64,000 nucleotides of DNA from Sphingopyxis sp. OAS728 (GCF_014873485.1 NZ_JADBDT010000001.1:868001-932000), one strand, 5' to 3'. Counted from the first letter of the stretch, positions 1-10,400 are shown. The notes: generated by a model not told the origin, from the letters alone. Translations and numbers: made by a program.

Positions 1-1198
1 CGCCCATCAGCGCGCTGACGCGAGTCACGACCCACGGCGCGAGGCCAAAACCGATCAGCCCGGCGATCGCGATGAAGGCACCGATGCAGAGGCCGCGCAG
101 TTCGTTCGGCAACAGCACGGTCAGCGCGACCGACACGACGAGCCCGGTCACCGCGCCGCAAAGCGACATCACGCCGAGCGCGACCGCGAGGCCCGCCACG
201 CTGGACATCAGCGGGAACATCGCGGCGGGAACACCGATCCCCGCCGCGATGACCGCGCCCAGAAGAATGCCGCCACGGCGGCGGCTTCTCTGTCCCATAT
301 CAGCCGAAATCCCGCCGAGCACCGCGCCCGCGACCCCGGTGCCGAACATCAGCGCGCCGACCCAGCCGGCGAATTGTTGCGGCTGCAACCCGAAATCGCG
401 CGACAGCACCGGGGCGACCCAGACCGTCGCGGCGACGTCGGCCATCACGACCGCGACCTGCCCGGCAAACAGCGGCCCGAGAAACGCGCGCCGCGCCCAG
501 AGCTCGGCGGCGACGATGCGGAACGGCGCATCGGGGCTCGCCTCGACCTCGCGCCGCTCCGGCTCGCGCAGGAATAGCAGGGGCAGCAAGCAGATCGCGC
601 TTATCGCAGCGAGCAGCACATGCGCGCCGCGCCAGGGCGCGAGCCCCGCGAGCCAGCCCGGCACCGAAAAATCGGCAAGCAGGCCGAACAGCCAGCCGGT
701 GAGCGCAAAGCCGAGCGCGACGCCCAGCGCCTTGCCGAGATTGACGATCAGCATCGCGCGGCCACGCTGTTCGGGCGCGCAAAAATCGGCGCAGAGCGAG
801 AGCGCGGCGGTGAGCGATCCGGTCGAGCCGATCCCGACGAGCATGCGCGCCGCGGTGAGCAGCCCCGCGCTCGGCGCAAAGGCGGTAAGCAGGGTGCCAA
901 GCGTCCAGAGCAGCGCCAGCCCGATCGTCAGCCGCACGCGATTGCGACGGTCGACGAGGATGCCGATCGGGATCGAGAAGAGCACCATCGGCACCGCGGC
1001 GCCGAGCCCCTGGATCAGCGCGAGCGCGTCGTCGCTGAGCGCGAGTTCGGCCTTGGCGCTTTCCTGGATCGTCCCGAAGCTGCCGAGCGCGGTGAAACCC
1101 ATCGTCGTCACCAGCGCGAGCAGCAGCAGCGGGACGAGCGTCGCCGGCGCGGTCAGGCGCGACGTCGGCGCGGCGAGCGGTTCGGCCTGCGTCGCCAT
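1..1198 (-). CDS. MFS transporter, partial (C-terminus beyond left edge)
   Basis: This is a major facilitator superfamily inner-membrane transporter, read on the minus strand with no stop before the window edge, so its C-terminus is missing. The translation starts MATQAEPLAAPTSRL and contains many hydrophobic helices. Between helices 2 and 3 it has the MFS loop signature in the form GILVDRRNRVR, and a central loop (FLREPERREVEASPDAP) separates the two six-helix halves. The ATG at 1198-1196 overlaps the TGA of the upstream dehydrogenase gene (1200-1198), so the two are probably translationally coupled. With a TonB receptor, esterase and dehydrogenases upstream on the same strand, it most likely moves a small organic acid or related catabolite across the inner membrane. 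The substrate cannot be told from sequence. Confidence 0.85.
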   Translation of the reverse strand, partial: MATQAEPLAAPTSRLTAPATLVPLLLLALVTTMGFTALGSFGTIQESAKAELALSDDALALIQGLGAAVPMVLFSIPIGILVDRRNRVRLTIGLALLWTLGTLLTAFAPSAGLLTAARMLVGIGSTGSLTAALSLCADFCAPEQRGRAMLIVNLGKALGVALGFALTGWLFGLLADFSVPGWLAGLAPWRGAHVLLAAISAICLLPLLFLREPERREVEASPDAPFRIVAAELWARRAFLGPLFAGQVAVVMADVAATVWVAPVLSRDFGLQPQQFAGWVGALMFGTGVAGAVLGGISADMGQRSRRRGGILLGAVIAAGIGVPAAMFPLMSSVAGLAVALGVMSLCGAVTGLVVSVALTVLLPNELRGLCIGAFIAIAGLIGFGLAPWVVTRVSALMG

Positions 1199-2601
1199 CA
1201 CAGCGTAAAAATCTTGCCGGGGTTGAGCAGGTTCTGCGGGTCGAGCGCGCGCTTGATCATCCGCATCTGCTCGACCGCATCGCCCAGTTCGGCGACGAGC
1301 CACTCCTGCTTGCCGATACCGATGCCATGTTCGCCCGTGCACGTCCCGTCCATCGCGAGCGCGCGTTCGACGATCCGCGCATTGATCGCCTCGACCTCGG
1401 TCATTTCGTCGGGCGCGTCGGGGTCGATCGAGAAGATGACGTGGAAATTGCCGTCGCCGACATGGCCGAGGATCGTCGCGGGGACGCTCGCCGCATCGAG
1501 ATCGACATAGGTTTCGGCGATGCATTCGGCGAGGCGGCTGATCGGCACGCAGACGTCGGTCGCCCAGCCGATCGCGCCCGCGCGCATGTTGACCGCGGCA
1601 TAATAGGCTTCATGCCGCGCGCGCCACAGCTTGGTGCGTTCCTCGGGCAGGTTTGACCAGTTGAAGGCGCTGCCGCCATTGGCCTCGGCGAGCATCTTCA
1701 CCGTTTCGACCTGTTCGGCGACATTGGCGGCGCTGCCATGAAATTCGAAGAAGAGCGTCGGCGCCTCGGGATAGTCGAGCTTCGACCAGCGGTTGACCGC
1801 GACCATCTGCTTCTTGTCGAGGATCTCGACGCGCGCGAGCGGCACCGCGCACTGGATCGACTGGACGACGGTATCGACCGCCCCGCCCAGCGTGTCGAAG
1901 CTGCACACCGCGGCCGAAATCGTATCGGGAACCGGGTGCAGGCGCAGGGTGACTTCGGTGATGATGCCGAGGGTGCCTTCGGACCCGACATAGAGCCGGG
2001 TCAGGTCATAGCCTGCCGCCGACTTGCGCGCGCGGCGCGCGGTACGGATCACCTTGCCCTGCGGCGTCACGACTTCGAGGCTGAGCACCGCATCCTTCAT
2101 CGTTCCATAGCGGACGGCATTCGTCCCCGACGCGCGCGTCGAGGCCATGCCGCCGATCGTCGCATTGGCGCCCGGATCGATCGGGAAGAAGAGACCCTGA
2201 TCGCGCAGATGCACATTGAGTTCCTCGCGGCGCACGCCCGGCTGGACGACGCAATCGAAATCCTCGGCATTCACCGCGATCACCCGGTCCATCAGGCTCA
2301 TGTCGAGCGAGATGCCGCCGTGGACCGCAAGCGCATTGCCCTCGATCGACGTCCCGGCGCCGAACGGCACGATCGGAATGTCGGCGGCCGAACAGAGCGT
2401 CACCAGCGCAACGACATCGTCGGTCGATTTCGCAAAGACCACAGCGTCGGGCAGCACGGGAGCGAAATGGGACTCGCTCGACCCATGCTGCCCGAGCACC
2501 GCCTGGCCGCGCTGGAAGCGGTCCCCAAACCGCCCCTCCAGCGCCCCCACCAGGTCGGCAGGAAGCGGTTTGCGCCCCCCCGGATGCTCCGTTCCCGCCA
2601 T
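1198..2601 (-). CDS. FAD-binding 2-hydroxyacid dehydrogenase (GlcD/DLD family)
   Basis: The 467-residue protein belongs to the FAD-linked oxidase family that includes D-lactate dehydrogenase (cytochrome) and glycolate oxidase subunit GlcD. The N-terminal PCMH-type FAD domain carries PFGAGTSIEGNAL and DPGANATIGGMASTRASGTN, which contact FAD. The C-terminal oxidase domain carries ILGHVGDGNFH and CTGEHGIGIGKQEW, the metal and substrate region typical of DLD proteins. The frame is open further upstream, but that extension lies antisense to the receptor gene. The ATG at 2601, giving MAGTEHPGGRK, is only two bases after the receptor stop, so I chose it. It would oxidise a D-2-hydroxy acid and pass electrons to the respiratory chain. 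The exact substrate is unknown; the operon context suggests the acid released by the nearby esterase. Confidence 0.88.
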   Translation of the reverse strand: MAGTEHPGGRKPLPADLVGALEGRFGDRFQRGQAVLGQHGSSESHFAPVLPDAVVFAKSTDDVVALVTLCSAADIPIVPFGAGTSIEGNALAVHGGISLDMSLMDRVIAVNAEDFDCVVQPGVRREELNVHLRDQGLFFPIDPGANATIGGMASTRASGTNAVRYGTMKDAVLSLEVVTPQGKVIRTARRARKSAAGYDLTRLYVGSEGTLGIITEVTLRLHPVPDTISAAVCSFDTLGGAVDTVVQSIQCAVPLARVEILDKKQMVAVNRWSKLDYPEAPTLFFEFHGSAANVAEQVETVKMLAEANGGSAFNWSNLPEERTKLWRARHEAYYAAVNMRAGAIGWATDVCVPISRLAECIAETYVDLDAASVPATILGHVGDGNFHVIFSIDPDAPDEMTEVEAINARIVERALAMDGTCTGEHGIGIGKQEWLVAELGDAVEQMRMIKRALDPQNLLNPGKIFTL

Positions 2602-2603
2602 GG

Positions 2604-4781
2604 TCAGAACTTCAGGCTCGCGCGCACGCCATAACGGCGGCGGTCGCCGGTGATACCAAGGTCCGATGCCGGCAGGCCCGCAAGCGCCAGCGTCGTCTGC
2701 TCGATATAGGATTCGAAATATTCGGTGTTGAAGATGTTGTTCGCGAACAGCGCGACCTCGACCGGTCCGCGGCGGTACGCGATCGACGCGTTGGTCAGCC
2801 AATAGCTGTCGAGGAAGGTCGGCGTCGTCTGGTTGAGCGTCGCGGCGAGCCGCTTGCCCTTGCCGACGAGGCCGGCGCTCAGCGTCAGGTCGCTGTCGCC
2901 GCCCGTCTCGATGCGATAGTCGCTCGAAAAGCTCGCGGTCCAGTCGGGCTGGAAGGTCAGCCGGTCGGACGAGAGCACGCGGCCCGTGGTCGCGGTATAG
3001 GCCGACGCGTCGGTGATGCGCGCGTGCATCCAGGTGAAGCCGCCGCGCAGCGTCCACGCTTGCACCGGACGGACCATCGCTTCGAGTTCGACGCCATAGC
3101 TTTCGACGTCGCCGGTGTTGAGATCCACGGTTACGAGCCCGCCGCCGATCGCCGGAGCGATCGAGTTGAGGCCGATATAATCCTTGTAATCGCTGTAGAA
3201 GACGGTGCCCGACAGGCTCATCCCCGGCGCGGCATATTTGGCGCCGGCTTCATAGGTCCACGCCGAATCCCCCTTATAGGTGCGGGTCGGCGCGGTCGGG
3301 GCGTTGAAGCCGCCGCCGCGATAGCCGCGCGCGACCGAAACATAGGTCATCAGGTCGGGGGTCCATTTGCGGGTGATCGACAGCTTGGGCTGCCACTCGT
3401 CGGACTTGATCTTCGCGGTCGGGACGATGCCGCCCGCGGTCGCGGTGCCGAGCACGGTGGTCGTCGCGGTGACGACCGAGCCGTTCGCGGTGCGGCCTTC
3501 ATGATCGAAGCGGAGGCCCGCGGCGATTTCCCAATCGAGGCTCGGCTTGAAGAAAAGCGTGCCGAACGCGGCATAGGTATCGCCGACATTCTTCGCGCTC
3601 GTGGTGCGGAGGATCGAGACCGGACCCAGGATCGGATGCGTCAGGCGGATCGTATCCTGCCCACGCGCGCGCACCATCTCGTTCGAATAAAAGACGCCGA
3701 GCAGCGTCGAGAACTGGTCCGACCATTCGCTGTCGAGCCGCGATTCGAGCGTCAGCGTGCGCAGGCTGTCGCGCGCGATCGTCCGCACCGTGTCGGTCGG
3801 CCCGAAATCGCCCTCGCCGTCGGGGGTGAAGCCGTTGCGCATGTCGTACGCGCCGATGACGCTAAGCTTCGACCCGCCGCCAAGATCGGCCTCGGCGCGC
3901 GCGTTGAAGCCGCGATATTTGTACGAGACGCGGTTGATCGTGTTGAACTGGACGTCGCGGCGATAGTCGGTCGGTCCGGAGACGCGCGAATAGGGCGTGT
4001 TCACCCCGTCGACCCAGTCATAATAGCCTTTGACGGTCAGCGCGAAGCCGTCCGACGGCGTAATCCGCAGCGTCGCGTTGACGCTGTCGGTGTTGAACGG
4101 ATTGGCGTTGCCGCCGATCACGCTGTTCCGCAGGAAACCGTCCTGCTGGCGGTGCGCGGCGGCGACGCGCAGCGCGATCTTGTCTGTCACGATCGGGCCC
4201 GAAACCGAACCCGACACCATCCAGCTGTCGTCCGGTCCGGCATAGCTGCCATTCGCGCGCACCTCGAAATCATTGCCCGGCTGGCGCGTGATGACGTTGA
4301 TCGCGCCGCCCATCGTATTCTTGCCGTACAGCGTGCCCTGCGGCCCGCGCAGCACTTCGATGCGGTCGACGTCGAGCAGCGGGTTGTTGAGGTACGCCGT
4401 GTTCGGCTGATAGATGCCGTCGATGAACAGGCCGACGCCCGGCTGGACGGTCTGCACCAGCGTCACGCCGACGCCGCGGATCGACACAAAGGCGCGGCCG
4501 GTGCCGTCGCTGTTGATGTTGAGCCCGGGCGACAGCACCGCGGCTTCGCGCACCGAGTTGAACCCGCGCGCAGTCAGCGTGTCGCCGGTGATCGCGGTCG
4601 CGGCGATCGGAACATCGTTCAGCGTCTCTTCGCGCTTGCGCGCGGTCACGACGATCATGCCGTCGTCTTCGCTTTCGGCAGCAGCGGGCGTCGTCGCACT
4701 ATCCTGCGCAAAAACGGGCGCGGCGCCCAAAGTGGCGGCGAGGACGAGCGTCGAAACAGCGGCAAATCGGAACTTGGTCAT
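2604..4781 (-). CDS. TonB-dependent outer membrane receptor
   Basis: The 725-residue protein starts with a clear signal peptide, with likely cleavage after PVFA at residue 25. An acidic linker and the segment MIVVTARKREETLNDVPIA follow, at the start of the plug domain. The plug has the usual RIEVLRGPQGTLYGKNTMGG stretch, and the remainder is a large beta-barrel ending in an aromatic residue (ASLKF). Such receptors import substrates too large or rare for porins, powered by TonB-ExbBD. Sphingomonads use many of them for carbohydrates and aromatics as well as siderophores. Its stop lies two bases before the dehydrogenase start, so it is tied to catabolism rather than iron uptake. A pair of 10-bp direct repeats sits 41-70 bp upstream of the start. 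Confidence 0.93.
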   Translation of the reverse strand: MTKFRFAAVSTLVLAATLGAAPVFAQDSATTPAAAESEDDGMIVVTARKREETLNDVPIAATAITGDTLTARGFNSVREAAVLSPGLNINSDGTGRAFVSIRGVGVTLVQTVQPGVGLFIDGIYQPNTAYLNNPLLDVDRIEVLRGPQGTLYGKNTMGGAINVITRQPGNDFEVRANGSYAGPDDSWMVSGSVSGPIVTDKIALRVAAAHRQQDGFLRNSVIGGNANPFNTDSVNATLRITPSDGFALTVKGYYDWVDGVNTPYSRVSGPTDYRRDVQFNTINRVSYKYRGFNARAEADLGGGSKLSVIGAYDMRNGFTPDGEGDFGPTDTVRTIARDSLRTLTLESRLDSEWSDQFSTLLGVFYSNEMVRARGQDTIRLTHPILGPVSILRTTSAKNVGDTYAAFGTLFFKPSLDWEIAAGLRFDHEGRTANGSVVTATTTVLGTATAGGIVPTAKIKSDEWQPKLSITRKWTPDLMTYVSVARGYRGGGFNAPTAPTRTYKGDSAWTYEAGAKYAAPGMSLSGTVFYSDYKDYIGLNSIAPAIGGGLVTVDLNTGDVESYGVELEAMVRPVQAWTLRGGFTWMHARITDASAYTATTGRVLSSDRLTFQPDWTASFSSDYRIETGGDSDLTLSAGLVGKGKRLAATLNQTTPTFLDSYWLTNASIAYRRGPVEVALFANNIFNTEYFESYIEQTTLALAGLPASDLGITGDRRRYGVRASLKF

Positions 4782-4821
4782 CAGGCATCCCCAAAAACGG
4801 CGGTCTCGGCCGCCCGTGGGA

Positions 4822-4851
4822 ACCTATATGACAGCTTTTCGACCTATATGA
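4822..4851 (-). promoter_or_regulatory. Direct-repeat operator candidate upstream of the TonB receptor
   Basis: Two perfect copies of TCATATAGGT (minus strand) lie at 4831-4822 and 4851-4842, exactly 20 bp apart, which is about two helical turns on one face of DNA. They are 41-70 bp upstream of the receptor ATG, where an activator or repressor would bind. The regulator is not in the window. Confidence 0.45.
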
Positions 4852-4916
4852 AAGGTCTGCGCATTGTGCCGATCCGCAGACTGGGTTTGCAGCATACGAT
4901 GACCCAGCCCCAACAT

Positions 4917-5002
4917 CCGTTCGTGCTGAGCTTGTCGAAGCACCGTTCTTTCTGGCGACCTCAACAAAAAGGACAGCCCTTCGACAAGCTCAGGGCGAAC
5001 GG
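4917..5002. repeat. Sphingomonad intergenic palindromic repeat (REP-like)
   Basis: The left arm, around CTGAGCTTGTCGAAG (4917-4940), and the right arm (4978-5002) are inverted copies matching at about 22 of 24 positions. A 37-bp spacer separates them. From memory this CTGAGCTTGTCGAA core recurs in intergenic DNA of sphingomonads. It lies between the SDR stop and the TonB receptor start, so it could act as a transcript-stabilising hairpin or partial terminator inside the cluster. Confidence 0.7.
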
Positions 5003-5032
5003 AGTTGGAAATTGGAGCCGGCCCGATCTGGC

Positions 5033-5806
5033 CTACCAGCAGCTATATCCGCCGTCGGCTAGCACGATGCTGCCAGTCATCAGGCTTGCCATGTCCGATG
5101 CAAGGAACAGGATTACCGACGCCACTTCCTCGGGCTCGCCCAGCCGGCCTTGCGGCGTGCCGTCGATCCAGCGGCGATACATCTCGCCCTGCTTGTCGGC
5201 GAAGGCGTTGAGCGGCGTCGCGATATAGGTCGGCGCGACCGCATTGACGCGCACGCCGCGCCCCGCCCATTCGGCGGCAAGGCTTTTGGTGAGCTGGTGC
5301 ACGGCTGCTTTCGACGCATTGTAGTAACTTTGCGGCTGCGGGCGGTTGACGATGAAGCCCGACATCGACCCGACGTTGACGATGCTCCCCTGCCCCGCCG
5401 CGAGCATGTGCCGCCCGAACGCGCGCGCGCACCAGAAGCTGCCGTTGAGGTTCACATCGAGGACATTCAGCCAATGTTCGTCGGCGACATCCTCGGCCGC
5501 CGTCTCGCTACGCGCGATCCCGGCGTTGTTGACGAGGATGTCGATCCGGCCGTCGCGCGCCAGCATCGCATCGGCGGCGGCATCGACCGCCGCGCTGTCG
5601 GTGACGTCGAGCGCCGCGGCGAAGACCGCGTAGCCCTTGGTGGCGAGATCGGCGACCGCGCGGTCGAGCGCGGCGGCGTCGCGGTCGGCAATCGTCACCT
5701 TCGCCCCCGCTTCGGCGAGCGCTTCGGCGGTCGCAAGGCCAATGCCCTGCGCGCCGCCCGTGACAAAGGCGGTGCGCCCATCGAGGCGCAGTCGGTCGAG
5801 ATACAT
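5033..5806 (-). CDS. Short-chain dehydrogenase/reductase (SDR)
   Basis: This is a 257-residue classical SDR. The Rossmann cofactor motif TGGAQGIG is at residues 16-23, NNAG is at 93-96, and the active site has Ser147 with Tyr162 and Lys166 in YYNASK. An Asp follows the second strand (IADRD), which favours NAD over NADP. The C-terminal LADGGYSCW is typical of the tetrameric cytosolic enzymes. The frame is open upstream into the esterase gene, but the ATG at 5806, giving MYLDRLRLDGR, matches the family length. It lies five bases after the esterase stop, so the two genes are probably one transcript. It should oxidise or reduce a hydroxyl/keto group on an intermediate of the pathway encoded here. 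The substrate is unknown. Confidence 0.9.
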   Translation of the reverse strand: MYLDRLRLDGRTAFVTGGAQGIGLATAEALAEAGAKVTIADRDAAALDRAVADLATKGYAVFAAALDVTDSAAVDAAADAMLARDGRIDILVNNAGIARSETAAEDVADEHWLNVLDVNLNGSFWCARAFGRHMLAAGQGSIVNVGSMSGFIVNRPQPQSYYNASKAAVHQLTKSLAAEWAGRGVRVNAVAPTYIATPLNAFADKQGEMYRRWIDGTPQGRLGEPEEVASVILFLASDMASLMTGSIVLADGGYSCW

Positions 5807-5811
5807 AGGGA

Positions 5812-7299
5812 TTACTCCGGAACGAAGGCGGCGGCGGGCATCACGGGCTCGTGCAGCGCCTCGCCGCGCGTCACCTGATACACCATCCGGTACGCGCCGA
5901 ACTCGGGCCATGGCATCGCTCTGCCCTTCGCGAAGCCCGCCCATAGCTCGTGCACCCGGTCGGCGAGCGCCTGTGGCGGGTCCATCCCCGCGAGCCCGCG
6001 CGGCCCGGTGACGCTCGGGAGCGTCTTGAACACGAAGGGCATCTCGATCCCGTGGCACGCGCCAAGCTCACCGTCGCACGCGGGCGAGCGCCAGTCGAAC
6101 TCGTACATCCACGTTTTGCCCTGATGCGCCGCGGCATATTGGCGCGCGGGCCAGCGGAAGACGAGGTCGTTCATCGCGTCGGTCAGCGCCTCGCCCGGCC
6201 GCACGCCCTGTTGCTTGTAACCATAGGCCTTCAGCACCGCCTTCGCCTGCGGATGCGACCGCCCGAGCAGCCAGCGCGCGAGCAGCCCGCCGATCTTCTT
6301 CCGCACCCCCGTGGGCACGAAATAGAGGTTCATCTCCTCGGCATTGGTGCCGATGACAACTTCCACCTCGCGGCCGGCCCCTTTGCGCAGCGCGTCGACC
6401 GGCTTTTCGGGAAGCACATCGTCGCCATAGACCGGAATGAAGCGGCTGATCCCATACACCGGCTCGCACCCGTCTTTCCCCCGCAAATCCACCGCCCAAG
6501 GCTTCGCCACCTTCTCGATCGCATCCATCGCCGCCGCATGCGAAACCCCGCGAAACCCGTCGGCATCGGGGGCGATACGCAGCACCTTCGCCAACTTCCG
6601 CACCAAGTGCTGCGCCACCTCGATCTCGCGCACCATCGCGCCATGGCCGCTCTGGATGATCGCACGCCGGAACAAGCCCTTCGCGAGCGGTGAGGTCACG
6701 AGGTCGGCGATCGCCATCGCACCCGCGCTTTCGCCAAAGACGGTGATGTTGGCGGCGTCACCCCCGAAGCGCGCGATATTGCGCTGCACCCATTCGAGCG
6801 CAAAAAGCATATCGCGCAGGCCCAGATTGGTCGGCGCCCCGGGCACAGGCAGGAAGCCATCAATGCCCATGCGGTAGTTGATCGCGACGCACACGATGCC
6901 CGACGCGGCAAAAGCGCTGCCGTCGTGAACCGCCGCATCCTTGCAGCCACCGACGAAACCGCCGCCGTGGATGAAGACCATCACCGGCGCCCCATTGGCG
7001 TCCTTTGGCGCCCAGACATTCAGCCGAAGATAGTCGCCATCGCGGCCGTCGCTGCCCGGACCGACGAGCGGCGTGGGGTCGACCATGGGGAAAGACTTGA
7101 TCCGGTGCGGCGCCGCAGGCCCCGGATCATCCATATCGCGCACACCCTCCCACGACAGCGGCGGACGGGGAAGTTCGAAACGCGCGGGTGGCGCCGCATA
7201 GGGGATGCCGAGGAAGCGCACCACCTGGCCATCAATTCGGCCGCGTATCGCGCCGCCATCGATTTCGATGGGCGCACCATATTGTTCTGCAGCAATCAT
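5812..7299 (-). CDS. Carboxylesterase, type B family
   Basis: The 495-residue alpha/beta hydrolase has the oxyanion motif HGGGF at residues 111-115 and the nucleophile elbow FGESAGA with Ser191, the two signatures of type B carboxylesterases. The segment FLGIPYAAPPARFELPRPP near the N-terminus is also typical of this family, as is the length. No convincing signal peptide is visible, so it is probably cytoplasmic. It would hydrolyse a carboxylic ester and leave an alcohol and an acid, which the downstream SDR and FAD-linked hydroxyacid dehydrogenase could oxidise. It is the first gene of the minus-strand cluster that ends in the MFS transporter. The start at 7299 has no competing upstream ATG. 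Confidence 0.9.
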   Translation of the reverse strand: MIAAEQYGAPIEIDGGAIRGRIDGQVVRFLGIPYAAPPARFELPRPPLSWEGVRDMDDPGPAAPHRIKSFPMVDPTPLVGPGSDGRDGDYLRLNVWAPKDANGAPVMVFIHGGGFVGGCKDAAVHDGSAFAASGIVCVAINYRMGIDGFLPVPGAPTNLGLRDMLFALEWVQRNIARFGGDAANITVFGESAGAMAIADLVTSPLAKGLFRRAIIQSGHGAMVREIEVAQHLVRKLAKVLRIAPDADGFRGVSHAAAMDAIEKVAKPWAVDLRGKDGCEPVYGISRFIPVYGDDVLPEKPVDALRKGAGREVEVVIGTNAEEMNLYFVPTGVRKKIGGLLARWLLGRSHPQAKAVLKAYGYKQQGVRPGEALTDAMNDLVFRWPARQYAAAHQGKTWMYEFDWRSPACDGELGACHGIEMPFVFKTLPSVTGPRGLAGMDPPQALADRVHELWAGFAKGRAMPWPEFGAYRMVYQVTRGEALHEPVMPAAAFVPE

Positions 7300-7413
7300 T
7301 CCAGCGGCATATCACCTGTCATGGCGACGCGCCTATGATCACTGATATGCCCAGCGGATGAAGAAATATGCCCGGATGCGGGGGCGGAGCCCGATGCCCC
7401 GCCCCTCGCGCGC

Positions 7414-10400
7414 CTAGAACCGCACCCGGAAACCCGCACTCCCTTTCAGATTATACCCGGCGCCGAAATCGGCGATGGCCGTATCGCCCGAAACTTCGGT
7501 GTAGAGGGTGAAGCGGTCGTTGCCCCAGCTGTAGCTGCCGCCAAGCCCCAGTTCGCCCGACAGGCGGTGGTCGCGATTGGTGATCGGCGTTCCCGACACA
7601 TCGGCCTCGGCCCCGTCGAGCCATTCATAGTTGAGGTTCATCACGCTGTAGAGGCGCGTGCGGCGGATGTCGCCCGCCCGACCCTTCCAGCTCGTCTGAT
7701 GATCGATCGCGATGCCCCAGCGAGTCTTCAGGCTTTCGCCCTTCGCCGCCGAAACCGACGCATCGGCCGGATCGGCGAAGCGGTCGAAATCGACCTTGGC
7801 ATAGCTCATCTGGACCTGCGGCGTGATCGAGAGATTGCGCCCGACCGGCGTCTGCTTGCCGAGCTCGAGGCTGAAGGCTTGGCCGTCACCCTTATTACCC
7901 TGCGCAAGCGACCCGAGGATGTTCGATTCGAGGTCGCTGTCGAACCAGCTGAGCTTGACCTGACCGTCGACGTAAAAGCCCTGCGGCCCGTACCAGGTCA
8001 TCGTCGCGCCGACGCCATAGCCCTGCGTGTCAATGGTGCCGTTGCCGAAGATCGACGTCACCGCGCTGTCCGCCTTGCCATAATGCGCGGTCAGCCCGCC
8101 GACGAGCGCGGCGCCGTCGCTGCGCTCTGCCAGCACCGAGTCGAGGCCGAGCTGCGCCTGCCATTGGTCGACCTTGCGATCGGCACCGCTGGTCGAAACG
8201 AGCGCCTCCGGACGCTGGCGTTCGGATTCGAAACGGCCCCACAGGCCCGCACCGGCGACTGACGACGCGGCCCACGACCGGTTGCCGACGCGCTGCTGCA
8301 AGGTCGGCAGGCGGTTCAGCGACTGTAGCGCGCCGACATAGGCCTCGTACACCGGAACGCCCGGCTGATAGAGCGGACCTTCGGGATTGCCAGCGCCATC
8401 GAGCCGCGACGAACGCAGGTACCAGTCGCCATCCTGCGGCGTCGACACGCCATTCTTGTAGAGGCGATAGCCATAGGCGCCCGCGATCACCGCCTGCTGG
8501 CCGTCGAACAGATAATCCCCGTCGAGCGTGAAATTGCCGTTCGATGCACCGGCGACGTCGACGATCTTGATTCCCTCGACGGTCTGCGCGCCGAGGCCGC
8601 CGCGGTTGATCACCGTCACCCGCGTATTGCCCGAGGTCGCGCCGTTCACGACCAGGCGATCGGCCGCCGACGTATCGCCGCCGAGTTCCGCCTCGATCTC
8701 GAGCACGCCGCCGTTGCCGGCATAGTCGCCCGTGACGGTCAGCGAGCCAATACCGCTGCCCGGTGCGACGATACCCGCGTTGACAATGCTACCAACGCGC
8801 CCGGCGCCTTCGAGCCGGCCCGCCGAGGCAACAGTCACCGGTCCGCCAAGGCTTCCCTGCACCGAGAGCGTGCCGCCCGTGACGTTCGTGCTTCCGCCAA
8901 AACCGGCATTGTCCGCCGTGACGAGCAACGTGCCCGCGCCATTCTTGGTCAGCACCCCGGCGCCCGAGAACAGGCCATTATAGGTAAAGACCGTATCGGC
9001 AGCGGCCGTGATCGTCCCGCCGCTCGCGACGACGATGTCGCGCGCGCTTGTAACGCTGGAGCTCGTTTCGAGCGTGCCTCCGTCGAGCGTCACATCGCCA
9101 TCCGCTGCGCCGAGGTTCGCGTCGCTCGAGATGCGCAGCGTACCTCCCGCGATCAACGTGCCGCCGGTGTAGCTGTTCGTGCCGCCGAGAACGAGCGTGC
9201 CCGCGTCGGATTTGACGAGTTGCGCCGCGCCGCTGAGCGCCGAATTGATCGTCGCGGTGAAGCCTGCGCCCGCGACGCTGCCGTCGCCGACGCGGATCGT
9301 TGCAGTCGCATCGGTCAGGGTGATGCCTCCGCCCGTGATCACATAATTATTCGCAGCGAACTGCATCCCGGCCGCCGACACAACGCCGAGGCTGTTGTCG
9401 ACCGTGACCGTTCCGCCGGTGCCACCGAAGATCGCAAAGGCACCGTCCGAATAGGCGGCGTTGATCGCGCCATTCGCGCCCGTCCAGCCGTCGTTGCCGC
9501 CGCTGTTCTGCCACACGCCGTTGCCGCCGTTGATCACGCCATTATTCTTCGGCCCGCCCGCGCCATCCCAGAAATTGAGCGTCAGCCCTGCCGAATTTAC
9601 GAGATTGACCTGTCCCGCGATCGAGGTCTGCACATTGGCATTCGCACCCGTCGGCAGCGTGCCGAGAGTGACGCCATTGTTGGTCAGCGTGCCGCCATAG
9701 TTGAACATGCGATAGACGCCGACGTCGAACGCCCCGCCCGTCGGGACGCCGACGTTGATCACGCCATCGAGGACGAGATTGCCGCCGACGTTGACCAGAT
9801 CGTTGAGCGCGCCGCCCACGACCCCGGCCGCGCCGAAGTCGAAGTCGAGCTGCGTCGTCGCCGACAGCGACAAATTGCCGCCGATCGTCAACGTTCCGGC
9901 CGAGCCGGCGCCCGGCGCCAACGTAGCGCCGTTGCCGATCACGACATTGCCGCCGATCGTGCCGATGCCGCCCAGCGTCGCGCCCGCAAGGACGCTGGTC
10001 GTCCCGGTCGCTGCGGCATAATTGCCGTTCACGAACATCGTACCGTCGGCGACCGTTGCGCCGCCATAGGTGCCGTTGCCGCCAAGGATCAGCATGCCGG
10101 CGCCGCTCTTTGTAAAGCTGCCCGCGCCCGAAAGCGCGCCTGCGAGCGTCAGCGTCGTCCCCGCATCGGTGCGGAAACCGCCGGTACCGATCAGCTCGAC
10201 ACCCCGCGCCGAGGCAAAGGTCGCCGCCGTTTGCAGCGTGCCGCCGTCAAAGCGGAGCGCCCCGCCGCCCAGATTGGCGTCGGCGCCGATTTGCAGCGTG
10301 CCGCCGTTGATCGACGTATCGCCGGTGTAGCTGTTGGTGCCCGTCAGGACGAGCGTCCCTGCGTCGGTCTTGACCAGCCCGGCCGCGCCCGTCAGTTCGG

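Noticed and set aside
72..1208. Plus-strand frame at the left edge
   Set aside because: The minus strand encodes a clear MFS transporter here; the plus frame is low-complexity Ala/Ser/Pro/Arg.
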